Shown piece by piece: positions 35,819 to 44,102 of a stretch of 64,000 bases of DNA; position 1 is the stretch's first letter, and the number at the start of each line of letters is the position of its first letter. The stretch is from Bdellovibrionales bacterium GWA1_52_35. Its GTDB lineage: Bacteria; Bdellovibrionota; UBA1018. Under the pieces are notes generated by a model. It made no database searches, was not told the origin of the DNA, and saw only the letters and a list, made by a program, of their open reading frames with translations. A program made the translations under genes and the position numbers. Where the stretch lies: contig MEPO01000009.1 of assembly GCA_001769805.1 (NCBI GenBank), positions 1-64,000 of the forward strand. Reading direction: 5' to 3'.

Positions 35819-35897
35819 CCCGGTAAACTCACGGGTTTGGCACGATCCTTAGCCAACCTGACTCTTGAACCGCGCTCTTTACCTGCCATATTGAATC

Positions 35898-35925
35898 AAC
35901 TGCCCCAGACTGGGAGGGCAGTTTT
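35898..35925. terminator. Hairpin after the Delta-60 gene
   Basis: AACTGCCC pairs with GGGCAGTT (8 bp, perfect) directly after the stop codon of the minus-strand lipoprotein gene. On the plus strand four T follow, on the minus strand few, so it is a weak terminator in either direction. Confidence 0.4.
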
Positions 35926-38837
35926 CAGTCCCCAAGTTCTCCCTCATCCAATGAAACGGGAACAAAGAATTTGGCCGGTTCGCTCCGATAATAAGTAAAG
36001 CCACCGCCGATATACAAGTCAGAGCCGCTGACTACAAAGCTCTCCACGGCTCCGCCAAAGCCATTTGCGCCTGCTCCTGCCGGACTGAACGTGGTGTCGA
36101 TGTCTCCTGTGTTGATATTCACTTTCGCAAAATTGATAGCAGAATAGGGTACACCCAAATACTGTTGGAACATGCCACCTATGTAGAGGGAGCTGCCGAC
36201 GACGAGGAGGGCTCTAACTGCATTCGCTCCGTTCCAGTCGAGCCCAGTCGTAAACGATGTATCGAGTACTCCGGTGGCGGCGTCGAGCTTTGCCAGCAGG
36301 GCAGGTATTATTACACCACGATACCTGAAAAAACGACCGCCTGCGTAGATCGAGGTACCACTGGATGTGATTGCGTTTACCTCCTCGTCAAATCCATTGG
36401 CCGTAGCGCCAACGGGACTGAACGCCGTATCGATTGCCCCGGTGTCGAGATTCAGTTTGGCAATTTTGTTTGCGGAGTCCGCCACTCCTCTGTATGCGGT
36501 GAACCAGCCTCCAACGTAAAGCGAGGTGCCATTCGCATGGAGTGCGTATACAAAAGAATTAAATCCATTCGCCGCCGCCCCAACCGGACTGAAGGCGGTA
36601 TCGATTGCGCCTGTGAGGAGGTCAAGTTTCGCAATATAGAATGCAGAATTGGCGACCCCTTTGTAATTAATGAATTCCCCCCCGGCGTATAGCGAAGTAC
36701 CGCTGATTTCCAGGGTGTTTACAGTATCCCCAAAGCCATTTGCGTTGACACCGACCGGGCTGAAGATCGTATCAATGGCGCCGGTGCCCGCATCAAGTTT
36801 TGCGAGATAATTGGCGGAGTTCGCTATTCCTCGATAAGCGGTAAACTCACCCCCCACATAGAGAGAGTCACCGTTTAAGATTATTTTACGTACTGTCGCA
36901 TTGAATCCGTTATTCTCCGGCGGACTGAACGTGGTGTCCAACTCCCAGGTATTGGCATTAAATTTGGCGATCCTGTTTGCACTGACTCCCGCGTATGCAC
37001 TGAAGTACCCTCCCGCGTAGATATGGGTTCCGTCGCTTGAGAGCGCATCTACCGAGCTATTGAAGCCATTGAGGTTGGATCCCGAAGGGATAAAGGTCGA
37101 GTCAATGGCACCTGTTGCAAGATCAAGTTTCGCTATTTTGTTTGCCGAAGTGATGCCCTTGTAAGAAGAAAACACGCCCCCCACGTAAAGAAAACTGCCT
37201 TTCGTTAGGAGGGTTGAAACGCCCGCGCTAAATCCATTGGCGGTCGCGCCGACGGGGCTGAACGCAGTGTCTATCGCCCCTGTGGCCAGACTGAGTTTAG
37301 CTAAGTACCTGGCAGAATTAGCGACTCCTTTGTAAGCTGTGAAATATCCACCCGCGTATACTGAGGCGCCGCTCACGGCAAGCGTATTTACTGTCGAGTT
37401 AAAGCCATTGGTCGCCGCGCCGACCGGGCTGAAGGTCGTGTCTATTGCGCCCGAGGTTAGATCGAGCTTCGCCAAGCGGTTTGCCGAATTTGCGATGCCT
37501 TTATACGCGGTGAAACCGCCTCCAACATAGAGCGAGGTACCGCTGATCAGAAGCGAATTGACCGACCAATTGAAACCATTCGTCGCCGCCCCCGCCGGAC
37601 TGAACGCGGTGTCGATCACTCCGGTGGCAAGATCGAGCTTCGCCAAACGATTTGCCGAGTTCGCGATACCTTTGTACGCTCTGAAATCGCCGCCGACGTA
37701 AAGGGATGTTGGGCTTACGGCTAAAGCGCGGACCACGTCTTCAAATCCGTTGGCTGTCGCCCCCGCCGGACTGAACGTGGTGTCTATCACTCCGGTGGCA
37801 AGATCCAGCTTGGCCAATCGATTTGCCGAATTCGCGACACCTCTGTAAGCCGTAAAATACCCGCCCACATAGAGCGATGTTCCTGTCGTGGCGAGAGCCG
37901 TTACGGTATTATCAAAGCCATTCAGAGCCTCTGGGCTGAATGTCGTGTCCAAAGCGCAAGTCGATTTGGTAAGTTTTGCGATTCTATTCGCAGACTGTCC
38001 CTGGTATTGGCTAAAGGAGCCTCCCACGTAAATGGCGTTATCGGTTGCAACGACGGCACCCACAGATCCATTAAATCCGCTCTTCAGATCACAGCCAAGG
38101 AACGGCATTCCCGTTTCAGTTAATACAAGCACACTGGGAGCATTCCAAGAGTTCACTGCCGTGAATTCGCCTCCCAGGTACCATGACGTTCCATCTGTTA
38201 CAGCAGTGGTAACGGATCCATTTGTCCGGAGCCGGGCTTGGTTGATCACGGCGTCAGCGGAATTGCCGATAGAATCGGTCACTCTGAGTTGCGTCGTGCC
38301 TTTCTGATTCCCCGCTGTAAATACTCCAGCCTCATCGACTGTTCCCGAGCCGGAAACGATTGAGTAAGTGGGCGTCCCCACGCCGCCGCTTGACGTAAAT
38401 GCAAAAGACTGGCCGCTCGAGGCCGTAAGCGAGATGCTTTGCGGAGAGATGGAAGGCTGCGTGAGGACCGTTACCGAGGCGTCGGCTTGCGTTCCCAAGG
38501 AGTCGGTCACGGTAATCGTGTCGCTCGTTGTGTCACCAGGAGCGACATAAAGCCCGACTTGGGATTGAATGGTTCCGGTTCCTGCCACAGTATACGTGTA
38601 GGGCGGCTGTCCTCCGCTTGCAGAGAAGGTGAAACTGTTGCCGGTTGCCAAGACCTTGGAATTCGGACTGATAGCGAGGATTGTTGGAGCAGCAGCATTC
38701 TTTGTCTGGCTGAGAATCACCGGGGAGCAGCCTTGGATAGCGAACACAGCCGCAATCGCAACCAAGCCTGCGGCAAATCCTCCACAGGGATGCTCAAGCG
38801 CTTTGATGGACTGTCGAAAAACTCCCGTTGAAAACAT
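35925..38837 (-). CDS. Delta-60 repeat (DUF5122) surface lipoprotein
   Basis: A 970-residue protein. The leader ends VFAIQGC, a lipobox that would anchor it. Two Ig-like domains follow (about 50-125 and 128-205: ISPNSKVLATGNSFTFSASG, SISPQSISLTASSGQ). The rest is about 14 repeats of 55-60 residues, each built on YVGGxFTAYxG-NSANRLAKLDLATGAIDTTFSP (shown in parts), the Delta-60/DUF5122 propeller unit. Several units are nearly identical, pointing to recent duplication. Such repeats make beta-propellers in cell-surface proteins, probably for binding. GAGGGT precedes the ATG. Convergent with the fibre operon. Confidence 0.85.
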   Translation of the reverse strand: MFSTGVFRQSIKALEHPCGGFAAGLVAIAAVFAIQGCSPVILSQTKNAAAPTILAISPNSKVLATGNSFTFSASGGQPPYTYTVAGTGTIQSQVGLYVAPGDTTSDTITVTDSLGTQADASVTVLTQPSISPQSISLTASSGQSFAFTSSGGVGTPTYSIVSGSGTVDEAGVFTAGNQKGTTQLRVTDSIGNSADAVINQARLRTNGSVTTAVTDGTSWYLGGEFTAVNSWNAPSVLVLTETGMPFLGCDLKSGFNGSVGAVVATDNAIYVGGSFSQYQGQSANRIAKLTKSTCALDTTFSPEALNGFDNTVTALATTGTSLYVGGYFTAYRGVANSANRLAKLDLATGVIDTTFSPAGATANGFEDVVRALAVSPTSLYVGGDFRAYKGIANSANRLAKLDLATGVIDTAFSPAGAATNGFNWSVNSLLISGTSLYVGGGFTAYKGIANSANRLAKLDLTSGAIDTTFSPVGAATNGFNSTVNTLAVSGASVYAGGYFTAYKGVANSARYLAKLSLATGAIDTAFSPVGATANGFSAGVSTLLTKGSFLYVGGVFSSYKGITSANKIAKLDLATGAIDSTFIPSGSNLNGFNSSVDALSSDGTHIYAGGYFSAYAGVSANRIAKFNANTWELDTTFSPPENNGFNATVRKIILNGDSLYVGGEFTAYRGIANSANYLAKLDAGTGAIDTIFSPVGVNANGFGDTVNTLEISGTSLYAGGEFINYKGVANSAFYIAKLDLLTGAIDTAFSPVGAAANGFNSFVYALHANGTSLYVGGWFTAYRGVADSANKIAKLNLDTGAIDTAFSPVGATANGFDEEVNAITSSGTSIYAGGRFFRYRGVIIPALLAKLDAATGVLDTSFTTGLDWNGANAVRALLVVGSSLYIGGMFQQYLGVPYSAINFAKVNINTGDIDTTFSPAGAGANGFGGAVESFVVSGSDLYIGGGFTYYRSEPAKFFVPVSLDEGELGD

Positions 38838-38872
38838 TGAATTACCCTCAAATTACGTACTGCTATGCTTTT

Positions 38873-38901
38873 ATTGTAGAATTTCTGACCAAAAAGATCA
38901 A
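38873..38901 (-). promoter_or_regulatory. Sigma70-like promoter of the Delta-60 gene
   Basis: On the minus strand TTGATC (-35) and TACAAT (-10, five of six) are 17 bases apart and end 36 bases before the ATG at 38837. Confidence 0.55.
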
Positions 38902-39035
38902 CTAAAACGAAATGGTATAGGTAATTAGATTTATGAGGGTTTCTGGCGCTTGTGAGATTAAAAAGAAAATGCGAAGCTGCTCGATTGCGAATGGAACGGG
39001 CTCAGAGCATCTCGCCCAAGCAAATGAGTGAAATT

Positions 39036-39320
39036 ATGATTCAGCGTCGTGTATTTGTTTCGGGACGTGTGCAGGGCGTTTACTTTCGCCAGAGCACGCA
39101 GCAGGAGGCCAGAAAATATCCGGGGCTGAAAGGGTTCGTCAGGAACCTTCCTGATGGCCGCGTAGAGGCGGTCTTCGCAGGGAGTGAGCTGGCGGTTCAT
39201 TCCATGATCTCGTTTTGCCAGCAAGGGCCACCCGCAGCTTTAGTTACAGATCTTGAAATCGTTGAAGAGAAATTTGACTTGAGCTGGAATCAGGCCAGCG
39301 GATTCTCGATCCGAATGTAG
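39036..39320 (+). CDS. Acylphosphatase
   Basis: A 94-residue acylphosphatase from the ATG at 39036; another ATG four codons up and the frame to 38952 are possible. The signature VSGRVQGVYFRQ holds the phosphate-binding loop and catalytic Arg, and GFVRNLPDGRVEAVF holds the catalytic Asn. It hydrolyses acyl phosphates such as 1,3-bisphosphoglycerate or acetyl phosphate in the cytosol. Convergent with the HU gene, six bases apart. Confidence 0.88.
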   Translation: MIQRRVFVSGRVQGVYFRQSTQQEARKYPGLKGFVRNLPDGRVEAVFAGSELAVHSMISFCQQGPPAALVTDLEIVEEKFDLSWNQASGFSIRM

Positions 39321-39326
39321 TCTGGC

Positions 39327-39599
39327 TTACTTGACTGCGTCTTTGAATTCCTTGCCTGGTCGAAAGCGCGGAACAGTCATGGCCGGAATTTTGATTTCCT
39401 TGCCCGTCTGGGGGTTACGGCCGGAGCGGGCTTTGCGTTTGGATTTTGTAAAGGTACCAAATCCGACGAGGGTGACATCATCGCCCTTTTTTACGCTTTT
39501 CTTGATCGTATCTATTGTGGCGTTCAGAATGTGCTCGACATTCGTCTTCGTCATATCGAGGTTCTTGGAAAGCGCATCTACGAGCTCGGTCTTATTCAT
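39327..39599 (-). CDS. HU-family DNA-binding protein
   Basis: A 90-residue HU protein starting MNKTELVDALSKN, GGAGG about eleven bases upstream. The core GFGTFTKSKRKARSGRNPQTG (split here: GFGTFTKSKRKA, RSGRNPQTG) and the arm end IPAMTVPRFRPGKEFKDAV are canonical. HU bends and compacts DNA as a dimer. Frame continues to 39644 without a start signal. Confidence 0.94.
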   Translation of the reverse strand: MNKTELVDALSKNLDMTKTNVEHILNATIDTIKKSVKKGDDVTLVGFGTFTKSKRKARSGRNPQTGKEIKIPAMTVPRFRPGKEFKDAVK

Positions 39600-39625
39600 T
39601 TCGGCAAATCCTCCAGAGGTGGAAT

Positions 39626-39654
39626 TTAGTATTTCGCCGCGCAAGTTTAGTCAA
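39626..39654 (-). promoter_or_regulatory. Likely promoter of the HU gene
   Basis: On the minus strand TTGACT (five of six) lies 17 bases before TACTAA (a weak -10), 27 bases before the HU start codon. Confidence 0.45.
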
Positions 39655-39664
39655 TGAGTTAAAG

Positions 39665-39676
39665 AGGGAATTCCCT
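39665..39676. promoter_or_regulatory. 12-bp palindrome upstream of the HU promoter
   Basis: AGGGAATTCCCT is a perfect palindrome ten bases beyond the -35 of the HU promoter and about 70 bases before the plus-strand DUF155 gene. It may be an operator for either. Confidence 0.35.
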
Positions 39677-39742
39677 TTTCAGGAAAAATTTTCGCTTTAA
39701 TTGCAGGCTCTGTTAAACTGAAATCGAGAGTAAACTAAAAAA

Positions 39743-40558
39743 ATGGCAATCACATCTCCCATGCAAAAAGAGCAGTATTTATACCCGATCAAAGCCTTTC
39801 ACGTTGCTGAACGGCTTAAGCTCAAGGATATCCGCGAGCGTTTCACCCGGCCACCGCTCGAATTCTCGAATTACGAGATGATTTTAAAGTATGCCGAGGA
39901 TTCGTATGCCTTTATTTACAATTATGGGTCTGTCGTTTTCTTCAATGTTCCAGATGAACTTCAGGAGCGTGAACTCAGCAGTATCCAGGAGTATAGGCTC
40001 AGCACGGATCAGGGCTTGACAACAGACGTTTATTTTCTCGAGGTGCAGGAGCAAGCAGGACCGATCAAGGTTTATTTTGACAAAATCATTGCTCCGAAGC
40101 TCTCGCCCGAAGCCGTGAAGATTGCGTGCATGCTGCTCGCGGAAAGTACTGCGCTTGAATATTACGAAGTGTTGATCGAGAACCTGCTTGAGAAGACCAA
40201 TCAATGGTCCAAGAAGTTGCATCATCAAGGACGCATGCTTGAAAGCAGTGAGGATCTGATCAAGTTCATTGGACTTTGCCTCGATACCAAGCAGTCGATT
40301 ATTTCGAATTTATACATTGTCGATTCGCCGGACGAGACCTGGGATAGTGTGGACCTCGATAAACTCCATCAAGAGCTCAAAGCCATGATGGAGATCGATA
40401 CCCGGTACCGCGCGCTTGAATACAAAATCAAAATTATTCAGGAGAGTGTGGATGTGATTGTTGAGCTTTCAAAATCCAAACGTGAGACGCTTTTGGAAAT
40501 GATCATCATTCTTCTGATCGCCTTTGAGATCATTCTTTCTTTGATAAAATGGCACTAA
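39743..40558 (+). CDS. RMND1/DUF155-family membrane-anchored protein
   Basis: A 271-residue protein of the DUF155 (YagE/RMD1/RMND1) family: FEFSNYEMILKY-type strand region at the N-terminus, SYAFIYNYGSVVFFNV near residue 52, a long helical middle (LAESTALEYYEVLIENLLEKTN) and a single C-terminal membrane helix (IIILLIAFEIILSLIKWH). Mitochondrial homologues support translation; the bacterial role is unknown. It stands alone between the HU and IHF-like genes. Confidence 0.82.
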   Translation: MAITSPMQKEQYLYPIKAFHVAERLKLKDIRERFTRPPLEFSNYEMILKYAEDSYAFIYNYGSVVFFNVPDELQERELSSIQEYRLSTDQGLTTDVYFLEVQEQAGPIKVYFDKIIAPKLSPEAVKIACMLLAESTALEYYEVLIENLLEKTNQWSKKLHHQGRMLESSEDLIKFIGLCLDTKQSIISNLYIVDSPDETWDSVDLDKLHQELKAMMEIDTRYRALEYKIKIIQESVDVIVELSKSKRETLLEMIIILLIAFEIILSLIKWH

Positions 40559-40720
40559 AATTAAAATATTTAGCAATATCAAAGGATTGGCTCAGTGTCC
40601 GATTCGGGAGTTCTGGCCTTCTCCGTACTGAAGGTGGTGTGAGCGGCATTTTCAATAAAAACCTTGCAAAACCACCCACTTGTCTTTAGCGTATTAGATA
40701 GAAGGAACTGAGGAGCGGAT

Positions 40721-41032
40721 ATGACAAAAGCAGATCTCATCAATATTATTGCAGAAAAAGCTCATCTCCAACACAAGCAGTCAGAACTCGTTGTCAACAT
40801 GGTTTTTGACATGATGTCTGATGCGCTCAAGAAGGATGATCGTATTGAAATCCGCGGCTTTGGATCCTTTGTTAATCGAAGCTACGGCAGTTACCAAGGC
40901 CGCAACCCCAAGACCGGGCAGGTAGTACAGGTTCCGCCCAAACGTGTCCCTTTCTTCAAAGTCGGTAAAGAGCTGAAAGAAATGGTGGATTACGAGCAGA
41001 ATCGTGGCGCCGAGGGTGCTCCGGGCGCCTGA
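40721..41032 (+). CDS. HU/IHF-family DNA-binding protein
   Basis: A 103-residue protein, MTKADLINIIAEKAHL, with IRGFGSFVNRSYGSYQGRNP and KTGQVVQVPPKRVPFFKVGKEL, closer to IHF-beta than to the HU encoded 1.1 kb away (Y/S arm, longer C-terminal tail EQNRGAEGAPGA). It would bend DNA as a homo- or heterodimer. GAGGAG lies before the ATG. Confidence 0.9.
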   Translation: MTKADLINIIAEKAHLQHKQSELVVNMVFDMMSDALKKDDRIEIRGFGSFVNRSYGSYQGRNPKTGQVVQVPPKRVPFFKVGKELKEMVDYEQNRGAEGAPGA

Positions 41033-41123
41033 TCGTCAGACTCTGTCCAGGTAATGTGATTTCGCACGTGTTTGCGGAAATAAACAAACATCTTTCCATG
41101 CAATCGCAAAATCGCCGTTCGCT

Positions 41124-41954
41124 TTAGCGTGATCGATACCAGGTCACCCCGATGACAGCAACTCCGAGCAGTAGCCTATAAGCTGAGTATTGCCGGAAAT
41201 TCTTATTCCTTTGAATATTTTTCATCAGTCCACCGATTGCGAGCAAGCTGCTGAAGAAACATACAAACGATGCGATCCAAAACGAGGTCCAGCTCAGATC
41301 AGGAGCTGGAACGCTGGCGTGAAGATCAAGGCCTCTCAGCTGGGCAATGCTTAAGACCCCAAGAATCGGCAGACCCAGAAAAAAACTGAATTTCGCGGCG
41401 GCTTCCCGGTTGTAATTCCGGCTCAGGGAAGCGGTCATGGCGCCAGTCTGAAAGCCGGCCCCTGGTATGAGCATCGTGGTCTGGGCGAGACCAATGAGCA
41501 GCGAGTCGGTCCAGTTCCAGTCGGACATGGTTTTGTTTTTTCGGCTGTAGGAATCCAGGAACCAGAGCGGGGCGCCCAGTGCGATGAAGGTCAGTGCGAG
41601 CAGTGTGGGAGTCCACGGCAATCCACTTATCAGGTCGTGGAGATAGTACCAGGCCATAACCAGCGGCAGGCAGGCCAGGAGGATGAAAATCGGCAGACGT
41701 TCGTCAATGCTAGTGGGACGTCTTCGAAAAATAATCACTTGCAAGATGCTCGAGATCAGACTTGCCCAGTCGTGGCGAAAATATATAAATAATGCGAGAA
41801 ATCCCGATAAACTGAGGGCGCCGAGCAGCGGAACCGGCAGTGTCGGCCAGCCCAGGAGTGCCGGCAGAAAGGCTGCGTGTGCGTCGGCACTGATCGGAAG
41901 AAATTGAGAGAAACCGTAGATGATTCCATAAATCACAGAATGAAATGTCGTCAT
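41124..41954 (-). CDS. uppP: UppP/BacA-like protein lacking catalytic residues
   Basis: A 276-residue protein with eight membrane helices and the two inverted repeats of UppP. UppP dephosphorylates undecaprenyl pyrophosphate outside the inner membrane. The N-terminal signature GIIYGFSQFLPISADAH aligns without gaps to E. coli GVVEGLTEFLPVSSTGH: Glu17 is Y13, Glu21 is Q17, Ser27 is A23; His30 is kept as H26. In the second signature LIPGAGFQTGAM, the essential Arg174 is F168. So the phosphatase site is largely lost, and another substrate or a structural role is likely. Divergent from the cytochrome c biogenesis genes. Confidence 0.8.
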   Translation of the reverse strand: MTTFHSVIYGIIYGFSQFLPISADAHAAFLPALLGWPTLPVPLLGALSLSGFLALFIYFRHDWASLISSILQVIIFRRRPTSIDERLPIFILLACLPLVMAWYYLHDLISGLPWTPTLLALTFIALGAPLWFLDSYSRKNKTMSDWNWTDSLLIGLAQTTMLIPGAGFQTGAMTASLSRNYNREAAAKFSFFLGLPILGVLSIAQLRGLDLHASVPAPDLSWTSFWIASFVCFFSSLLAIGGLMKNIQRNKNFRQYSAYRLLLGVAVIGVTWYRSR

Positions 41955-42122
41955 AAGTTATCCTTCAAAAGTCAGCACAAAGAGTCAGCTCATGGAGTTC
42001 GGCGAAAGCCCGATACCCACCGGCAGTTTACAGGCGGTAAAAAATTTTTAATACATCAAATCGTCCTCACCACTTACTAAATTTTAAAGTAATGTAACGA
42101 CAATAATGGAGCGAAAGAGATC

Positions 42123-44102
42123 ATGAAATGGTTCACGCGTTTAAAAAATAATCGGTTTTTCCAGTTTATCGCGTCCGTCAAGATGGCCGTACCACTGATG
42201 GTGGCTCTGGCTTTGATCGTTGCAGTGGGGACGGTCATAGAAAGCAGATATAATGCGCAAGTGGCCGGACTGCTCGTCTATCGCTCCGGATGGTTTGAAT
42301 GGCTGCTGATCCTGCTGGGCGTGAACGTTCTGGCTTCCGCATTGATCCGTTTCCCTTATCAGCAAAAGCATCTCGGATTTGTCATTACTCATCTGGGTCT
42401 GGTCGTACTGCTGATCGGCGCGGTCATGACTTCCGAACTGGGCCTGGATGGAAGTCTGCGGGTGGTGGAAGGTCAGCAGAATCATATTGTAGCGGTATCG
42501 GAAATGTCCCTCAAGGTAGCCGATGCTCAAAAGGGAACTGTAAAAAGCTATCTCTTCAAACGCAGCCTCGAGCCCCTGAACGGCAAACAGCTCGGATTTG
42601 ACAAGCTTCGCAAGGAAACCGGTCTGGTCCTCGATCGTTTTCTGCCTTTTGTCGCTCGCGAACAGAGCTTTGCGTCCGCGCCTCCCGAAGCAGTGCTGAC
42701 GGGAGCGGCTGACGCAGTCATCGAGTTTACCTTGGGAAGCAGTACTTTTGGGAACGCACGCGAATGGCTGCATTCAAAAGAACGCCCCGAAGCACAGATT
42801 GGTCCGACCCTGCTGAAGGTGGTTGTGGATACCGGGAAGACTAAACCAGGCAAGCCAGTCAGGAAGAAAATCCCGATGCATTCGGCCGAGTCACTGATTG
42901 ACCAAATCACAACTTCGGCTGCGGCACCAGCGGCTGTGAGAGAGGGGGCAGAAGTCGTGATCCGGGATGCTCAGGGTGCTGAACTCAAGCGCGTCGCTCT
43001 GACCAGCTTCCGGAAGAAGCCGGTGACGATCAATCAGGTTAAAATTTCCTTCTCCAAAGTCTTTGAACAGGCGCTCGTGGTGGAAGGCAAGCTCGTGGAC
43101 AAGGGTGAAAGGGGAGCCAATCCCGCACTCGAAGTCAAATTCGAAAAAGGCGGCAAAGTCACCCGGGAGTTTGCTTTTGCCAAATACCCTGGCTTCTCGA
43201 TGAACCAGGCGGGATCCGCAATTGGCTTGAGGGTGGATTATGTCCTTCCTGAGCTGGGTGAAGTTGCGACTGCCGCAATGCCGCAAGGACATCCTGCCGT
43301 GGGGGCGGCCGCACCGGAACCGGGACATGAGGGCCATGATCATGGTCCCACATCACAGAATGCCCCGAATGGTGAAAGCGGAAGAATTGAATTTCACGTC
43401 CTGGCTGGCCAAAATGCCCACGATGACCACGACGAAAAGGCCGGGACTCCCGTGCGTCTCGAATTTTACAAAGGCGACAAGTTGCTCTCGAAAAAGAATG
43501 TCAGAGTCGGAGAATCGACCGAGACTCCCTGGATGGGCATGACTCTCGTTGTGGACTCGCTGATTCCGAATGCAGTAGCCGTCGATCAGGTCAGACCGGT
43601 CGACATGATTCCGCGAGGGTCATTGCCGGACAGCGCGATTTACGTGCGAGCGGAAGCAGGTCAGGCCAAAGAGGGTGTCTGGCTTGTGGAGGGGGATTAC
43701 AAAACCCTCCGCTCAGGTGACCAGTCTTACGAACTTTATTATGGCGTCGATTCAGTGGAACTTCCGTTTCATATATTTCTGCAGAAATTTGAAAAAGTCG
43801 ATTATCCGGGTACTGAGACTCCGATGAGCTTTCAGAGCACGGTTCAGGTGAATGGAGAAGGCAATCCGATCTTGATTAAAATGAATGAGCCGCTCAAGGT
43901 CGCCGGCTATACATTATATCAGTCCAGCTATGAGATTGGAAACGGTCCAACGGCTTCCATTTTTTCAGTGAATAAGGATCCGGGGCGCTCAGTGAAATAC
44001 CTGGGGAGCCTGATTCTGTGCCTGGGTATCGTGCTTTTCTCAATCATGAAAAGTGAGTGGTTTCGGAACCGACAAAAAACAGCGAAAGAGGGTGCAAGAT
44101 GA
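42123..44102 (+). CDS. resB: Cytochrome c biogenesis protein ResB/CcsB
   Basis: A 659-residue ResB-family protein: membrane helices near 21-40, 60-78, 87-103 and close to the C-terminus (about 628-645), with a large periplasmic domain between. The opening FIASVKMAVPLMVALALIVAVGT is the family signature. In system II maturation, ResB and CcsA form a complex that moves heme out and attaches it to CxxCH apocytochromes. A His-rich loop (GHEGHDHGP, AHDDHDE; about 403-440) is unusual and could bind metal or heme. The stop overlaps the ccsA start as ATGA. Confidence 0.88.
   Translation: MKWFTRLKNNRFFQFIASVKMAVPLMVALALIVAVGTVIESRYNAQVAGLLVYRSGWFEWLLILLGVNVLASALIRFPYQQKHLGFVITHLGLVVLLIGAVMTSELGLDGSLRVVEGQQNHIVAVSEMSLKVADAQKGTVKSYLFKRSLEPLNGKQLGFDKLRKETGLVLDRFLPFVAREQSFASAPPEAVLTGAADAVIEFTLGSSTFGNAREWLHSKERPEAQIGPTLLKVVVDTGKTKPGKPVRKKIPMHSAESLIDQITTSAAAPAAVREGAEVVIRDAQGAELKRVALTSFRKKPVTINQVKISFSKVFEQALVVEGKLVDKGERGANPALEVKFEKGGKVTREFAFAKYPGFSMNQAGSAIGLRVDYVLPELGEVATAAMPQGHPAVGAAAPEPGHEGHDHGPTSQNAPNGESGRIEFHVLAGQNAHDDHDEKAGTPVRLEFYKGDKLLSKKNVRVGESTETPWMGMTLVVDSLIPNAVAVDQVRPVDMIPRGSLPDSAIYVRAEAGQAKEGVWLVEGDYKTLRSGDQSYELYYGVDSVELPFHIFLQKFEKVDYPGTETPMSFQSTVQVNGEGNPILIKMNEPLKVAGYTLYQSSYEIGNGPTASIFSVNKDPGRSVKYLGSLILCLGIVLFSIMKSEWFRNRQKTAKEGAR

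Noticed and set aside
41955-42122. Riboswitch in the uppP-resB divergent region
   Set aside because: Short pairings exist but no conserved riboswitch core that I can recognise.
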